From: DATJJW01 sp035491935 | Lineage (GTDB): Bacteria > Pseudomonadota > Alphaproteobacteria > ATCC43930 > CGMCC-115725 | Reading direction: 5' to 3' | NCBI GenBank assembly: GCA_035491935.1 | Contig: DATJJW010000080.1 | Span: 1 to 19,266 of the forward strand | DNA: 19,266 bases | In this document: positions 1 to 6,608 of the stretch, piece after piece | Numbering within the stretch: the stretch's first letter is position 1 | Layout: each line of letters opens with the position of its first letter | Notes under the pieces: model-generated | Seen by the model: the letters and a program-made list of their open reading frames with translations, nothing else | The model's database searches: none | What the model was told of the DNA's origin: nothing | Made by a program: the position numbers and the translations under genes

Positions 1-4
1 ATCA

Positions 5-31
5 AAAGCCCCCGCTCAAGGCGAGGGCTTT
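5..31 (+). terminator. Hairpin, possible terminator of an off-window gene
   Basis: The arms AAAGCCCCCGC (5-15) and GCGAGGGCTTT (21-31) pair with one C-A mismatch around a 5-nt loop. On the + strand only TTTG follows, so termination there would be weak. Read on the minus strand the hairpin is followed by TTTTGAT, so it could act in either direction. It lies directly before a stronger terminator and may form a tandem pair with it. Confidence 0.5.
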
Positions 32-43
32 GTCAGCAATCTG

Positions 44-73
44 AGCCGCGGGGCCCCCTCCCCGCGGCTTTTT
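44..73 (+). terminator. Rho-independent terminator
   Basis: A perfect 10-bp GC-rich stem, AGCCGCGGGG (44-53) with CCCCGCGGCT (60-69), encloses a 6-nt loop and runs into five T residues (69-73). This is a textbook intrinsic terminator for + strand transcription entering from the left. It implies that a + strand gene ends just outside the window and that the solute-binding protein gene at 210 has its own promoter between 74 and 200. I could not identify convincing -35/-10 boxes there. Confidence 0.8.
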
Positions 74-209
74 CCATGATTCGCCTGCCACGGCCGTTCC
101 CTCCAGCGACCGTTCCATGCAAGATCGACTGCAAAGCAAAAGCGGTAAGAACAAGGCCGCTCATACAGGGGCCGCCGATAATGGGGGGCGACGGTACGGA
201 GCTTGAACG

Positions 210-1199
210 ATGCGGATCGGACGTCGCGACTTCCTAACCGGCATGGGGCTTGCCGGCGGCGCGCTGGGTATGGGAACCTTGGGGCCCGCGGCATTGGGTA
301 TAGGCGAGGCCCGAGCGGAAGGCCTGCCCCAGAACATCGACTTCATCATCCCCTATGGCCCCGGCGGCGGCTTCGACCAATATGTCCACGCCATCCTTCC
401 GGCATTCCAGGACCAGTTGCCGGACAGCATCAGTATACGAGCCGAGAATGTCGAGGGCGCAAGCGGTGCCAAAGGCGCCAACCAGCTGGCCCGCGCCACG
501 CCCGACGGCTCGACCATCGCCATCGTCAATGTCCCGGGCATCATCATCGTGCAGTTGCGGGGCGGCCTGTCCTTCGATGTCGGTGGCCTGACCTGGCTGT
601 GCAATATGGGCAACGACCCCTATGGGCTGGCGGTACCAGCCAAGTCGCCGCTCAAATCGATCGCCGATCTGCGGGCCCTGGGCAGGAAACGCCCGGTCAC
701 CTTCACCGGTGTCGGCCCTGCTGGCGCTGCCTATTCGGCCACGCGCATCGGTGCGCATCTCCTGGGCTTCGAGGCGGAGATCATCTCCGGCTATAAGGGC
801 ACGAACGACTACATCGTCGCCGCCGTCCGCGGCGATGGCGATGCCACCGTGGGCTCGCTCACCGCGCTTTCCCAATTCCACGACAGCGGCATGATCCGGG
901 TGTTGGCAACGTTCGAGAAGCACAGCTCGATCCCCGGCGCCGAGGATGCGACCACCCTCGGCCAGCCCGATCTGGCCAAGATCACACAGCTGCGCCCGGT
1001 CGCCGGGCCGCCGAAACTGCCGCAGGATATCGCCGCACGGCTTTCCAGATACCTCATCAACGCCATGAACGACCCGAAGGTGGCCGAATGGGCCAAGGCC
1101 AACCGTGCCAACCTGCAGCCGAGCGACGCGACCACGACCAAGCGGCTGATCGAGGAGCAGGTCGCGTTCATGAACGTCTGGAAGAAATACATCAATTGA
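210..1199 (+). CDS. Tripartite tricarboxylate transporter (Bug/TctC) substrate-binding protein
   Basis: Probable periplasmic solute receptor of 329 residues, the usual length for the Bug/TctC family, which binds carboxylated or other small organic ligands for TctAB-type transporters. The N-terminus is a twin-arginine signal: RRDFLTG (residues 5-11), a Gly/Ala-rich hydrophobic stretch and a likely cleavage after EARA (about residue 36). The mature start IDFIIPYGPGGGFDQY matches the family's first ligand-loop motif (consensus IIVPYPPGGxxD). The ATG at 210 has a GGAG ribosome-binding site at 198-201. No tctA or tctB membrane gene is adjacent, so it is an orphan receptor here, as is common for this expanded family. 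The ligand cannot be predicted. The gene converges on the SDR gene, with 39 nt between the two stop codons and no clear terminator there. Confidence 0.9.
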   Translation: MRIGRRDFLTGMGLAGGALGMGTLGPAALGIGEARAEGLPQNIDFIIPYGPGGGFDQYVHAILPAFQDQLPDSISIRAENVEGASGAKGANQLARATPDGSTIAIVNVPGIIIVQLRGGLSFDVGGLTWLCNMGNDPYGLAVPAKSPLKSIADLRALGRKRPVTFTGVGPAGAAYSATRIGAHLLGFEAEIISGYKGTNDYIVAAVRGDGDATVGSLTALSQFHDSGMIRVLATFEKHSSIPGAEDATTLGQPDLAKITQLRPVAGPPKLPQDIAARLSRYLINAMNDPKVAEWAKANRANLQPSDATTTKRLIEEQVAFMNVWKKYIN

Positions 1200-1238
1200 C
1201 CGCCGTCGAATCGGCGAGTGGCGATCGCGGCCCTTTGG

Positions 1239-1922
1239 TCATTCGGCATGAGTCACGGGGATCAGCGCGCCGCTGATGGCACCCCCGGCGGGCGATGCCA
1301 GGAAGACGATGACGTCGGCGATGGCCGATGGCTGTACCAATTGGCTGAAATCGGCCCCCGGCATGTCGGCCCGGTTGGCGGGGGTATCGATGATGCTCGG
1401 CAGCACGGCGTTCACCGTGATGCCCTGCCCGGCCAGCTCGGCGGCAAGACTTTCGGTCAGCCGATGTACCGCGGCCTTCGAGGCGGCATAGCTGCCCATC
1501 CCCGCTGCAGCCTGCAGCGCCGCGGTCGCGCCGATGTTGATGATGCGGGCATGCGGCCGCCCCTTCAGCACCGGCAGTACCGCCTTGGTCATCGTGATGG
1601 TGGTCGTCAGATTGACGGCGAACATTCTTCGCCAGGTATCGACACTCCCATCGGACACGGTCTCCCAGACGAAACCGCCGGCAACGTTGACGAGCACATC
1701 GACGCCGCCGAAGGCGCCCACCACCTTATCCACGAGCGCCGTGGCCGCAGCGGGATTAGTCAAATCGACGCCGGTGAAATCGAGGCCGTCCGCGAGCGGC
1801 TTGGGCGCATTGGACGCCCTGCCTACCCGCGCGACGCGGTCTCCATTAGCCGCGAATGTCTCCGCGACGACGCGGCCGAGAGCACCAAAGGCTCCGGTCA
1901 CGATAACGCTGCGACGGGTCAT
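1239..1922 (-). CDS. SDR-family NAD(P)-dependent oxidoreductase, atypical catalytic serine position
   Basis: Short-chain dehydrogenase/reductase of 227 residues with a Rossmann fold. Visible motifs are TGAFGALG (nucleotide-binding glycine motif, residues 9-16), NVAG (about 79-82), the structural Asn in FAVNLT (about 104) and the catalytic YAASK (Y145, K149). The catalytic Ser normally 13 residues before the Tyr is replaced: the segment reads NIGATAALQAAAGMGSY, with Ala132 at that position and Thr133 beside it. The pattern resembles quinoid dihydropteridine reductases (AGAKAAL...YGMAK), which also lack the Ser. I chose the ATG at 1922 because AGGG lies 9 nt upstream; an in-frame ATG at 1940 lacks such a site and would add MTGQHP. 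The gene lies 14-32 nt downstream of the NTF2-like gene and probably forms an operon with it. The substrate is unknown. Confidence 0.88.
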   Translation of the reverse strand: MTRRSVIVTGAFGALGRVVAETFAANGDRVARVGRASNAPKPLADGLDFTGVDLTNPAAATALVDKVVGAFGGVDVLVNVAGGFVWETVSDGSVDTWRRMFAVNLTTTITMTKAVLPVLKGRPHARIINIGATAALQAAAGMGSYAASKAAVHRLTESLAAELAGQGITVNAVLPSIIDTPANRADMPGADFSQLVQPSAIADVIVFLASPAGGAISGALIPVTHAE

Positions 1923-1954
1923 GGGATGCTGCCCTGTCATGTGTCAGACGTGAG

Positions 1955-2324
1955 TCAACCACCACGCTGAGCCGGGTCATAGAAGAAGGTTTCGGTTGCG
2001 ATCTTGTCGCCCCGCCAGGTCTGCCAGGCGATCTCTTCCTGCCGCATCCGGCTTGCCGTCCTTGAAGATGAAAGTGAAGCGCCAGCGGATCGCCACCTGG
2101 TCGCCTTCGACCAACGGGCCGCCGAGCAGTTCGCTCGTGACCGACTGGCTGCGGTCCATCATGGCGCTTTCACGCTTCATCATCGCTTCCCGGCCGCCTT
2201 GGATGGGCGGCGCCTGGTTTTCCTGCATCCACGCATCATCGTGATACCAGTCGCGGATGGCGCCGACGTGGTCGCCGGAAATCACCTGGGTGATGAAAGC
2301 GTCGAGAGCGGCTTTGATCGGCAT
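1955..2324 (-). pseudogene. NTF2/SnoaL-like small protein, broken by a +1 frameshift
   Basis: From the ATG at 2324 (GGGG about 9 nt upstream) the frame reads MPIKAALDAFITQVISGDH, a typical opening of NTF2-like (SnoaL-type) alpha+beta barrel proteins, and continues through WYHDDAWMQENQ and IRWRFTFIFKDGK. After KDGKP (around 2047-2051) this frame becomes RDRLADLAGRQ and stops at 1977. Deleting one base from the CCGG at that point restores MRQEEIAWQTWRGDKIATE, then TFFYDPAQRGG and a stop at 1955, the C-terminal sequence expected for the family. The restored protein would be about 122 residues, a normal length. Either the gene is a recent pseudogene or the base is a sequencing error; the good conservation after the shift favours a recent change or an error. 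The restored stop lies just upstream of the SDR gene. Members of this fold act as isomerases, hydrolases or binding proteins; no specific role is assignable. Confidence 0.75.
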
Positions 2325-2541
2325 GATCGTTACCCCGCAGAGGCCAATGATGAATTCGGTCCTCGGCGCCGGCCCGGGAATTTGGCGGCACCTGCATGGT
2401 GTGGAGAGTAGCGCCGACCGCCCCCGTCGTGAATGGTCGCCGTTCGACAGGCAATATCGCGCGGAATGACGGCTTAAAAGACAAGCGTCCGGCCTTCCGG
2501 CCGCCGCGTCACGACGGCCGCGAATCGGGAACGCAGCCAAG

Positions 2542-2574
2542 AAAAAACCCGGAAGCATGAACCTCCGGGCTTTT
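2542..2574 (-). terminator. Bidirectional rho-independent terminator after the BamB-like gene
   Basis: CCCGGA (2548-2553) and TCCGGG (2564-2569) form a stem. On the minus strand it is followed by six T residues (complement of 2542-2547), suited to ending transcription from the BamB-like gene. On the + strand the stem is followed by CTTTT. It separates the TPR/BamB unit from the NTF2/SDR unit, whose promoter should therefore lie between about 2330 and 2540. Confidence 0.7.
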
Positions 2575-2583
2575 CATTTGTGT

Positions 2584-2610
2584 CGCTTGGGGTTGCCTGA
2601 ACCCCAAGCG
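2584..2610 (-). terminator. Strong hairpin just after the BamB-like stop codon
   Basis: The perfect 11-bp arms CGCTTGGGGTT (2584-2594) and AACCCCAAGCG (2600-2610) flank a 5-nt loop, 9 nt past the stop codon of the BamB-like gene. No T tract follows directly. It may protect the 3' end of the mRNA or work together with the terminator immediately downstream. Confidence 0.55.
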
Positions 2611-2619
2611 GAGCAGACG

Positions 2620-3927
2620 CTAGCGCAGCGCGATGAGCTTGGCGTCGTTGGTCAGCAGATACAGCGTCTGATTAGCGACGACCGGCCCGACGAAGCTGCC
2701 GGCGGGCAGCTTGATCTGACCAAGAGGCGTGCCGGTATAGGGCGAGACCGACCAGGCCTGCTGGTCGTCGGAAACCGCGACCAGGCGATTGCCCGCAAGC
2801 AGCGGCCCCGTCCAATTGATCGCCGCGCTGTCGGTGGGCTTGGTCGGGTCGACATAGCGGTCGAGCTGCGAGATCCAGCGGATCTGGCCCTTGTCGCGGG
2901 TCAGGCAGACGATCTGCGCGCTGCTCGACATGACATAGACGAAATTGCCCGCAACCCATGGCTCCGACGAACCGCCGACATCTTGCGACCAGACGCGCTC
3001 GCCGGTACGCAGATCGATGGCGACGGTAAGGCCGCTATGGCTGACCGCGAAGACACGATCCTGGTCGATGATCGGCCGGCCGCGGATATCCGCGAGGGTC
3101 GACAGCGCATCCAGACGGCCAGAGATGGCGAGATTGTCGGTCCAGAGCACGCGGCCATTGTCGACGCGCAGGGCGATGACGTCGCCGGAGCTGAACGGCG
3201 CCACGACGATGTCGCCTTGGACGGCGGGGGAAGCACCGCCGGCGATGCGTGCCGGCTCCGGAATGCCCTCGTAGCGCCACAGCTCCTTGCCGTGATCGGT
3301 CGACAACACGATCAGCCGGTCGTCGATGGTAATGACGAAGATCCGGCCATCGGCGACCGTGGGCGCAGTATGGGTCGGCGTCGGCAGCGATACCCGCCAT
3401 TCGATGGCGCCGGTACGGGGGTTCAGCGACAGCACCTCGCCATAGCCGGTCGTGACATAGAGGTGGTTGGCATCATAGGCGACGCCGCCGCCCCAGCCGC
3501 GACCATCTTCCTTGGGCGCGACATTCGTGCGCCAGAGGCGGCTGCCGTCGCTGGTCCGGAAGGCGCTGACATCGTGGCGCGCATCCATGACGTAGACGGT
3601 ATCGCCGACGACGACCGGCGACGCCAGCACGATGCCGTAACGCGAGCCGCTTTCGCCGATATCGGCGGTCCAGGCGATCTTCAGATTGGGGCCCAGCGCC
3701 GGGTGCTGCATGGAATGGCTGGGCACCCCGCCCGGCTCCGGCCAATTGGCATTGACCACCGGACGCGGCAGGGCGACGAAGCTGCCGACCAGGGACGGAT
3801 CGGGCGCGAGCTGCTTTTCCAAATCCATGACGCCGACGCGTTCGCCCGGCAGCGGTGCCTTATCCTTCTCGCAGGCGGTCAGCAGCGTCAGACTCGCGAC
3901 GACCACGGCGAGAACCAGATGGCGCAT
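2620..3927 (-). CDS. bamB: BamB-like outer-membrane assembly lipoprotein (PQQ-like beta-propeller)
   Basis: Lipoprotein of 435 residues with a PQQ-like beta-propeller. In the family BamB is an accessory of the BAM complex, which folds barrel proteins into the outer membrane. The N-terminus MRHLVLAVVVASLTLLTAC is a classical lipoprotein signal ending in a lipobox, with the lipidated Cys at 19. Propeller blades recur as WRTNV, G.GEVLSLNPRTGAIEWRV, DRLIVLSTDHGKELWRYEG, DVIALRVDNGRVLWTDN, AIDLRTGERVWSQDVGG and AQIVCLTRDKGQIRWISQL. I chose the ATG at 3927 for the signal peptide and because the frame upstream of it uses many T-ending codons, unlike the gene. A GTG at 3984 with AGGA overlapping the preceding stop codon is an alternative start. 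It follows the YfgM-like gene by 67 nt, the same pairing as yfgM-bamB in E. coli. The der (engA) gene often found next is not present downstream. Confidence 0.88.
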   Translation of the reverse strand: MRHLVLAVVVASLTLLTACEKDKAPLPGERVGVMDLEKQLAPDPSLVGSFVALPRPVVNANWPEPGGVPSHSMQHPALGPNLKIAWTADIGESGSRYGIVLASPVVVGDTVYVMDARHDVSAFRTSDGSRLWRTNVAPKEDGRGWGGGVAYDANHLYVTTGYGEVLSLNPRTGAIEWRVSLPTPTHTAPTVADGRIFVITIDDRLIVLSTDHGKELWRYEGIPEPARIAGGASPAVQGDIVVAPFSSGDVIALRVDNGRVLWTDNLAISGRLDALSTLADIRGRPIIDQDRVFAVSHSGLTVAIDLRTGERVWSQDVGGSSEPWVAGNFVYVMSSSAQIVCLTRDKGQIRWISQLDRYVDPTKPTDSAAINWTGPLLAGNRLVAVSDDQQAWSVSPYTGTPLGQIKLPAGSFVGPVVANQTLYLLTNDAKLIALR

Positions 3928-3994
3928 GAGGGACAGGGGATGGGAAAGCACGGACGAACGCCGGGAAGAGGAAGCAACAGGCACCGGAAGGTTC

Positions 3995-4681
3995 CTAGTT
4001 CTGCAGGTCTGTGACGAGTTCCGCCGCCCGGGCGCGCGTGCTTTGCGGCGCGTCGAGGTCGTCGGCAAGGGATTTGTAGAGGGCAAGCGCCCCCTTGGTG
4101 TCGCCGGCGCGTAAATCGGCCAGTGCCAGGATCTCCGTCGCGGTGAAGCGCCAGGGATTGGGAGCGATGCTGAGCGGCTGGATCGCCGGCGTCAGCTTCG
4201 CCTTGGACAGGCTGTCGACGCCGTAGAGCCCCCAAAGCAGGCGGGCAAGATTGCGGTAATCCTGGCCGATGCTGCTGTCATTGGCGATCGAATCGAGGGC
4301 CGCGAGCCCGGCAGCCTTTGATGCATCATCCGCCTTGGCGCCGGATTTCGCCTTGTCCTGCGTGTTGCCCTGCGCTTGCAGGGATGCAACCTCGATACGC
4401 GCCAGCAGGCCATAGCCGTCGGAGGTGCTGGCGGTGATCGCCTTTAGCGCATCGATCGCCTTGGCGTTGTCGCCGCTATGCAGCAATGCGGTGGCCTGGG
4501 AATATTTGTTGCCGAGCGCCTGGTCCTGCTTCAGCCGGTGATCCTGCCAAAAGACATAGGCCGCGGTGCCGAGCACGATCAGGACGGCCAGGGCGATGAC
4601 CCAGGGGCCAAAGCGGCGCCAAAGCCGCGCCGCACGATCGCGCCGGATATCCTCCTCGATTTCGTTGAAAATATCGGCCAA
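3995..4681 (-). CDS. YfgM-like tetratricopeptide-repeat membrane protein
   Basis: Bitopic inner-membrane protein of about 228 residues. A short charged cytoplasmic head (ADIFNEIEEDIRRDRAARLWRRFG) precedes one transmembrane helix (WVIALAVLIVLGTAAYVFW). A helical periplasmic TPR domain follows, with signs such as GNKYSQATALLHSGDNAKAIDALKAI and LADLRAGDTKGALALYKSLADD. YfgM in E. coli associates with the SecYEG translocon and periplasmic chaperones. The homologue's usual opening (M.DIF.E..EE..RD) points to the TTG at 4681, which has GGAG 6 nt upstream; a GTG at 4696 would add five residues but lacks a good ribosome-binding site. A middle linker rich in Lys, Ala, Asp and Ser (TQDKAKSGAKADDASKAAG) is likely flexible. 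The BamB-like gene lies directly downstream. Confidence 0.85.
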   Translation of the reverse strand: MADIFNEIEEDIRRDRAARLWRRFGPWVIALAVLIVLGTAAYVFWQDHRLKQDQALGNKYSQATALLHSGDNAKAIDALKAITASTSDGYGLLARIEVASLQAQGNTQDKAKSGAKADDASKAAGLAALDSIANDSSIGQDYRNLARLLWGLYGVDSLSKAKLTPAIQPLSIAPNPWRFTATEILALADLRAGDTKGALALYKSLADDLDAPQSTRARAAELVTDLQN

Positions 4682-4718
4682 GCCAGACTCCAGCACACTT
4701 CAAATCTTATGGCGGGGG

Positions 4719-4747
4719 ACCATAGCCGGTCACGCGCCCGGACGCAA
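4719..4747 (-). promoter_or_regulatory. Candidate sigma-70 promoter of the TPR/BamB operon
   Basis: On the minus strand TTGCGT (complement of 4742-4747) and TATGGT (complement of 4719-4724) are separated by exactly 17 nt, about 38 nt upstream of the TTG start. The -10 box in the context GGCTATGGTCCCC resembles alphaproteobacterial housekeeping promoters. The -35 box matches the consensus only in TTG. The remaining 162 bp between this operon and the efflux pump gene show nothing else I recognise. Confidence 0.4.
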
Positions 4748-4858
4748 ACACGGCGGAAGGCAGCGAACCGAGGGGCCAAATGAGCTTCGAGCCCGATCCG
4801 TTCGGGTCGATATGACCTGAACAGCAAATCGGTCTCTAAATACTTGAATCATCGTGAT

Positions 4859-6439
4859 CTAGTCGCCGGCGCTCGCATCCAGGCCGGCCTCCATGCGCTC
4901 CATCGCCTTGCGCGCGGCCTGGCCCGCGACCGTACGCAGCGGCACATCGCGCAACAGGAGGAAGACCACGAGCCCCAGCAAGGCCACGCCGAGTGCCGCC
5001 AGGAATACGTCACGGAACGCCTGGTCGATGGCGGCAAGGACGGCCGCCTGCTTGTCCGCCGTGACGCTGGCGAGCGCCCGTGGCCCGGCGTGGATCAGAG
5101 ACATGGCATCGGGCGAACCGACGCCATTCTCGGCCAGCACCGCATTCAGCCGCCCTATCAGGATCGCCCCGAACAATGTCACGCCGAAGGAGGCGAACAT
5201 CGAGCGCGTACAATTATGCACCGCCGTCCCGGCGCCGAGATCATAGGGGTCGATGGCGTTCTGCGCCGCCACCAGCGAGGAGGGTTGGGTCAGGCCGATG
5301 CCCAAGCTGAACACGCCCATGGTCGCAATCGCGAGAACGAGCGGCGTGGCATGGTCCATCCGGGACAGCACGATCATCGCTGCGATCACCATGGACACAC
5401 CGACCAGCGGGAAGACCCGGTAACGCTGCAGCTGCGCCACCATCCACCCGGCATAGGCGGAGCCCGCCCCCATGCCGATGGCCAAAGGCAGGATGGCGAG
5501 GCCGACCCGGTCGGCATGCATGCCGTGATCGAGCTGGAGGTATATGGGCAGATAGACGCTCATGCCGACCAGGCACATGCTCATGAGACCGGCGCCGGAG
5601 ACGGCACAGGCGAAGACCGGGCTGCGGAACAGGCGCGGCGGCAACATTGCCTCCGGCACGCGGAACTCCCACGCCACTGCCAGCGCCACCAGCACGCAGG
5701 CGATGACGGCGATACCGATGAGCTTGGGCGAATCCCAGGCCAACTCCGCCCCGCCCAGCGTGGTCACCAGCAGTACCGCCGCCAGCGCCGAGACGACCAG
5801 CACCGCGCCCGGATAGTCGATCTTGTGCTTGACCCGCTTCACGGTCAGCTTGGCCAGCGCCACCTGCAGCACCGCGATCACGAACAGCGCCAGCGGGATG
5901 TTGATCCAGAAGATCCAGCGCCAGGAAAGATGCTCGGCGAAGAAGCCGCCCAGCACCGGTCCCAGCGCCGTCGAGCAGATGGCATTGGTCGAGAGATAGC
6001 CCTGGTACTTGCCACGATCGCGCAATGAGACGACGTCGGCAATGGCGGCATGCGCCGTCGAGAGCAGCCCACCGCCGCCGACCCCCTGCAGAATGCGGCC
6101 AAGGATCAGCATGGGCAGCGATTGGGCGAGCGCACACAGGATCGAAGTCAGGAGGAAGATCGCCAGCGCCACCTGGAGCGTCAGGCGCCGGCCATAGAAA
6201 TCGCTGAGCTTGCCATAGATCGGGGCCATCGCGGTCGCCGCCAGCAAATATCCGGCCACGACCCAGGACAGGGAGGCGTCGCTCTTCAGATCGGCCGCGA
6301 TATGCGGCAAGGCCGGCGAGACGATGGTCTGGTCGAGGAATGTCAAAAAAATCGCCAGCATGGTGGCGATCACGACGATCTGGATCTCGCGATGGCTGAA
6401 GATTTCAGCCGGCTGACCGGAGGACAAGGGTCCCCTCAT
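4859..6439 (-). CDS. MFS drug/H+ antiporter, DHA2 (14-TM, EmrB/QacA-like)
   Basis: Inner-membrane major facilitator of 526 residues, the normal length of the 14-helix DHA2 family that expels drugs or toxic organic compounds in exchange for protons. Motif D1 appears as LDQTIVSPALP (35-45), motif A as GKLSDFYGRR (76-85), motif B as GRILQGVGGGG (about 114-124) and motif C as ALGPVLGG followed by LSWRWIFWINIPLA. Hydrophobic segments continue to LAALGVALLGLVVFLLL near the C-terminus. No EmrA-type membrane-fusion partner is adjacent, so it may work alone across the inner membrane. The ATG at 6439 has AGGG too close to be an ideal ribosome-binding site. The gene lies 169 bp downstream of a histidine kinase gene, and two dyad-symmetric sites in that gap suggest it is separately regulated. 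The substrate cannot be predicted. Confidence 0.92.
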   Translation of the reverse strand: MRGPLSSGQPAEIFSHREIQIVVIATMLAIFLTFLDQTIVSPALPHIAADLKSDASLSWVVAGYLLAATAMAPIYGKLSDFYGRRLTLQVALAIFLLTSILCALAQSLPMLILGRILQGVGGGGLLSTAHAAIADVVSLRDRGKYQGYLSTNAICSTALGPVLGGFFAEHLSWRWIFWINIPLALFVIAVLQVALAKLTVKRVKHKIDYPGAVLVVSALAAVLLVTTLGGAELAWDSPKLIGIAVIACVLVALAVAWEFRVPEAMLPPRLFRSPVFACAVSGAGLMSMCLVGMSVYLPIYLQLDHGMHADRVGLAILPLAIGMGAGSAYAGWMVAQLQRYRVFPLVGVSMVIAAMIVLSRMDHATPLVLAIATMGVFSLGIGLTQPSSLVAAQNAIDPYDLGAGTAVHNCTRSMFASFGVTLFGAILIGRLNAVLAENGVGSPDAMSLIHAGPRALASVTADKQAAVLAAIDQAFRDVFLAALGVALLGLVVFLLLRDVPLRTVAGQAARKAMERMEAGLDASAGD

Positions 6440-6460
6440 TCCCTAATGACACCCCAGCAC

Positions 6461-6480
6461 TGGTGATCTGGGCATCACCA
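6461..6480. promoter_or_regulatory. Inverted repeat before the efflux gene (candidate operator)
   Basis: Perfect 7-bp arms TGGTGAT and ATCACCA are separated by 6 bp (CTGGGC), 21 bp upstream of the efflux pump start codon. The size and spacing fit a dimeric regulator's operator. It could also form a weak hairpin in the mRNA leader. Confidence 0.45.
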
Positions 6481-6540
6481 AAGTGCCCCAAATATGCTGC
6501 GGCACCTAAGCGAAAAACCAAGGGGGTGGGTCGCCCAATG

Positions 6541-6562
6541 GGCATGGCGGGCCCGTCATGCC
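6541..6562. promoter_or_regulatory. 22-bp near-perfect palindrome between kinase and efflux genes
   Basis: The half-sites GGCATGG-CGGG and CCCG-TCATGCC form a 22-bp palindrome with a single mismatched pair, with the centre in CGGGCCCG. It lies 101 bp upstream of the efflux pump start and 46 bp past the kinase stop codon. It could be an operator, or the stem of a transcript structure following the kinase gene. No T run follows closely enough for a standard terminator. Confidence 0.4.
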
Positions 6563-6608
6563 GTCGAGATCGCACCGAAATATCGGCAGCGATACCAGGC
6601 ACGAACCC

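Noticed and set aside
2325..2558. N-terminal extension of the NTF2-like frame
   Set aside because: The extra residues have no family similarity, overlap the terminator region, and the internal ATG at 2324 gives the usual start of the fold.
3928..3984. GTG start at 3984 for the BamB-like gene, with AGGA overlapping the upstream stop codon
   Set aside because: Spacing is good, but codons between 3984 and 3927 use many T-ending triplets unlike the gene, and the ATG at 3927 gives a classical 18-residue lipoprotein signal. Kept as an alternative only.
2557..4014. A 485-codon + strand open frame opposite the BamB-like gene
   Set aside because: The product is rich in Arg, Asp and Gly without motifs. 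The minus strand encodes a lipoprotein signal and propeller repeats in the same place.
4844..6028. A 394-codon + strand open frame opposite the efflux pump gene
   Set aside because: His/Arg/Gln-rich shadow of a hydrophobic membrane protein; the minus strand shows all the MFS motifs.
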